DNA from: Darksidea phi
Lineage: Eukaryota > Ascomycota > Dothideomycetes > Pleosporales > Lentitheciaceae
Reading direction: 5' to 3'
DNA: 64,000 nucleotides
Assembly (NCBI GenBank): GCA_030770425.1
Contig: JASJFT010000059.1
Coordinates: forward strand, 124,001 to 188,000
This document shows positions 62,100 through 64,000 of the stretch, piece by piece (the first letter of the stretch is position 1; every line of letters starts with the position of its first letter). Under the pieces are notes generated by a model. The model ran no database searches, was not told the DNA's origin, and worked only from the letters and a program-made list of their open reading frames with translations. Made by a program: the position numbers and the translations under genes.

Positions 62100-64000
62100 T
62101 CTAGCTCCTGCGGTATTTCGGTGATGGCTGAAAAGTCATCCTTTACGTTATGGTAACTGACGGGATGGGTGAACAAGGCGCTCGAGGCGCAATGCGCGAG
62201 AGCTCGGCCGTCGCCGTACATGAAGCGATGGTGGAGTGAAGACCTCACGGCGCTGCGGAAGTCGTACACGTACTGGAGGAACCGGGCGTGCGCGATGCGG
62301 CGGCAGGGACGAGTGGACGAAGAGCTGCGGTGCACGGCTATGCGGGCGAAGAGGCTCTTCTATCGGACGATTCGGCGACACCGGAAGCTACACTGGGAAG
62401 AGTTCCTGGACAACAGCGACAACACATGGAAGGCAGCTAAGTATCTGGACACGAAGGCGACAGCCTCGTTTGCGCGGGTGCCTCCGATTAAGAAGGCGGG
62501 AACAGAAGACGAATTCGCTACGGAGAATCAGGACATCGTAGACGAGCTGTTGCGGGCGTTCTTCCCGCCCCCGCCGGCGTGCGAGCCGGAAGACGCCGCG
62601 AGCGGATACAGCCAGCTGCCGTGGGTACCGATCGCGAAGGAGGAAGTTAAGAATGCGGTGTTTAGGGCGAGTCTAGACAAGGCGCCGGGAAGGGATAGCC
62701 TCCTAGCGCGGGTATGGAGAGAACTCTGGCCCGTATTAGGCGATGAAATCACGTAGCTCTTCGTTAGGTCGCTCGAGACGGGAAAAGTATCGTAGGAATA
62801 GAAGATTGTAAAGATCGTACCGCTATAGAAGCCGAAGAAGGGGGACTATACGGTCGCGAATAACTACCGGCCTATCTCGCTTCTCCCGACGCTGGGCAAG
62901 GCGCTCGAGTCGCTAGTAGCCGAGAGGATCGGGTATCTAGTAGAGGAGTACGGCTTACTACTAAAGACGTACTTTAGTACAAGAAAGTAGCGGTCGATAA
63001 TATATGTACTCTCGTATCTCTACGAGGACGTATTTAAGGCGTAGCGCGGGAAGAAGACGCTATTGCTAGTATCGTTCGACGTTAAGGGAGTGTATAACAA
63101 CGTAGCTACCGAGCCGGAGATTAGGAGACTACGATAACGACAGATCCTAGAGGTTATCGTTCGGTAGGTATAGGACTTTTGTACCGACCGGCGAGTATAT
63201 ATCCTAGTTAATAACTATACGTCTGATGTATAGACGCTCCCGTAGGCTAGCCTTCCGTAAGGGTCGGCGCTCGCCCTGATTCTCTTCCTCTTCTTTAACG
63301 CGGACTTAGTCTAGAGCGCGCCTAAGAATAGCAGCTCGATGGCCTTTGTCGACGACTACTCGGCATGGGTGATGGGCCCGTCGGCGGAGGGAAACACGCG
63401 TATTCTTCAGAACGAGGTGGTGCCGTTGCTGGAGAAGTGGGAGCGTACTAGTGGAGCCGTATTCGACGTAAAGAAGACGTCCTTTATCCACCTCACTAGG
63501 TACAAAGGCGCGGCCAGGGAAAGCACAACGGCGCTACGATTTAAAGAGAAGGAGATCCTGCTAATAAACGAGGTCAAAATCCTAGGCGTGACGCTCGATA
63601 AGGAGCTCCGGTTTAAGACGTACTTGGCGAACAAGGCGGGCAAAGCAACGAAGGTGACGCTGGCGCTGCGCCGACTGAAAGGACTCCGGCCTAAGATAGT
63701 CAAGTAGCTGGCGAAGAGCGCGGTGCTGCCGGTAGCGGACTATGCGTCGCCCGTGTGGTACCCTATCGCGACGCACGAGATGAAGCAGCTCCTTATGCAG
63801 GCGCAGAGGATCACGGCGCAAGCGGTCATCAGGGTATTCCGCACAGTCGCGGGCGCGATCGCGGAGGTGGAAGCGGGTCTAATCCCCATGGAGTAGAGAC
63901 TGCGCAACCAGACGATCGCGTTCTGGGTGTCGCTCCACAAGCTTGGCCAGGCGTATCCGTACTGGATGCTTAAACGACAGCGGCTGTGTACGAAGCATCG
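62100..64000 (+). mobile_element. RIP-mutated non-LTR retrotransposon (LINE), reverse-transcriptase region, runs off right edge
   Basis: One uninterrupted reading frame (positions divisible by three) carries the pattern of a LINE reverse transcriptase: RWWSEDLTALR upstream, then NNYRPISLLPTLGKALE, SFDVKGVYNN (catalytic Asp block), GSALALILFLFFNADL, AFVDDYSAW (YxDD-type motif), then EVKILGVTLDKELRF, and further downstream LPVADYASPVW. From 62154 to the edge it contains about 16 in-frame stops, all TAG or TAA and none TGA, with no frameshift. This is exactly what CpA-to-TpA changes at CAG/CAA (or TGG) codons produce, i.e. RIP. The endonuclease region upstream is not recognisable. The element is 5'-incomplete or decayed there and truncated by the window on the right. 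Confidence 0.9.

Noticed and set aside
1..64000. CRISPR arrays, rRNA genes, plasmid-type origins
   Set aside because: None seen; the window is eukaryotic chromosomal DNA and the only regular repeats are the three 35-bp units and microsatellites.

Overview
The window is nuclear DNA from a filamentous ascomycete (Pezizomycotina; class not determinable by eye, a Dothideomycete would fit). The evidence is: compact introns mostly of 47-125 bp with GTRNGN donors and CTAAC-like branch points; a Zn(II)2Cys6 regulator; HET-domain genes; conserved fungal proteins (CLN3/Btn1, OSCP, eS8, Sgf11, Pop1, Dph1, Nop16, KE4-type ZIP, a cytochrome-b5 sphingolipid desaturase); and a LINE whose frame is interrupted only by TAG/TAA stops, the footprint of repeat-induced point mutation (RIP).

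Layout. 0-2 kb: the 5' part of an unidentified disordered-protein gene running off the left edge. 2.5-10 kb: housekeeping genes (BTN1, ATP5, an F-box-like protein, RPS8). 10-12.4 kb: gene-poor. 12.4-14.2 kb: a GPI-type wall protein. 16-24.3 kb: a minus-strand run of a zinc-cluster regulator, SGF11 and POP1. 25.5-26.4 kb: a dead MFS transporter. 27-30 kb: an alpha/beta hydrolase and DPH1. 32 kb: a small secreted protein with Kex2-type sites. 34.1-36.9 kb: a decayed aminoglycoside-phosphotransferase-like gene joined to a decayed NLR C-terminus, followed by decayed AT-rich DNA. 39.8-44.8 kb: sphingolipid desaturase, NOP16 and YKE4, the last two sharing a 242-bp divergent promoter. 46 kb: a small cysteine-rich protein.

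The accessory part is 47.8-60.0 kb. Three intronless, mutually related HET-domain genes (849, 855 and 790 aa) alternate in strand and share an N-terminal helical module, a Cys/His-rich segment, the HET core and a C-terminal module. One (the middle, plus-strand gene) has lost the usual core signature. Two paralogous polytopic membrane proteins (438 and 511 aa) of a family I cannot name follow directly. All five are intact, while the neighbouring decayed genes and the LINE at 62-64 kb are not. This island is the best candidate for an undescribed allorecognition or cell-death locus. That function is inferred from HET biology, not shown by the sequence.

Exon boundaries were worked out by hand from reading-frame continuity, splice motifs and protein-family continuity.
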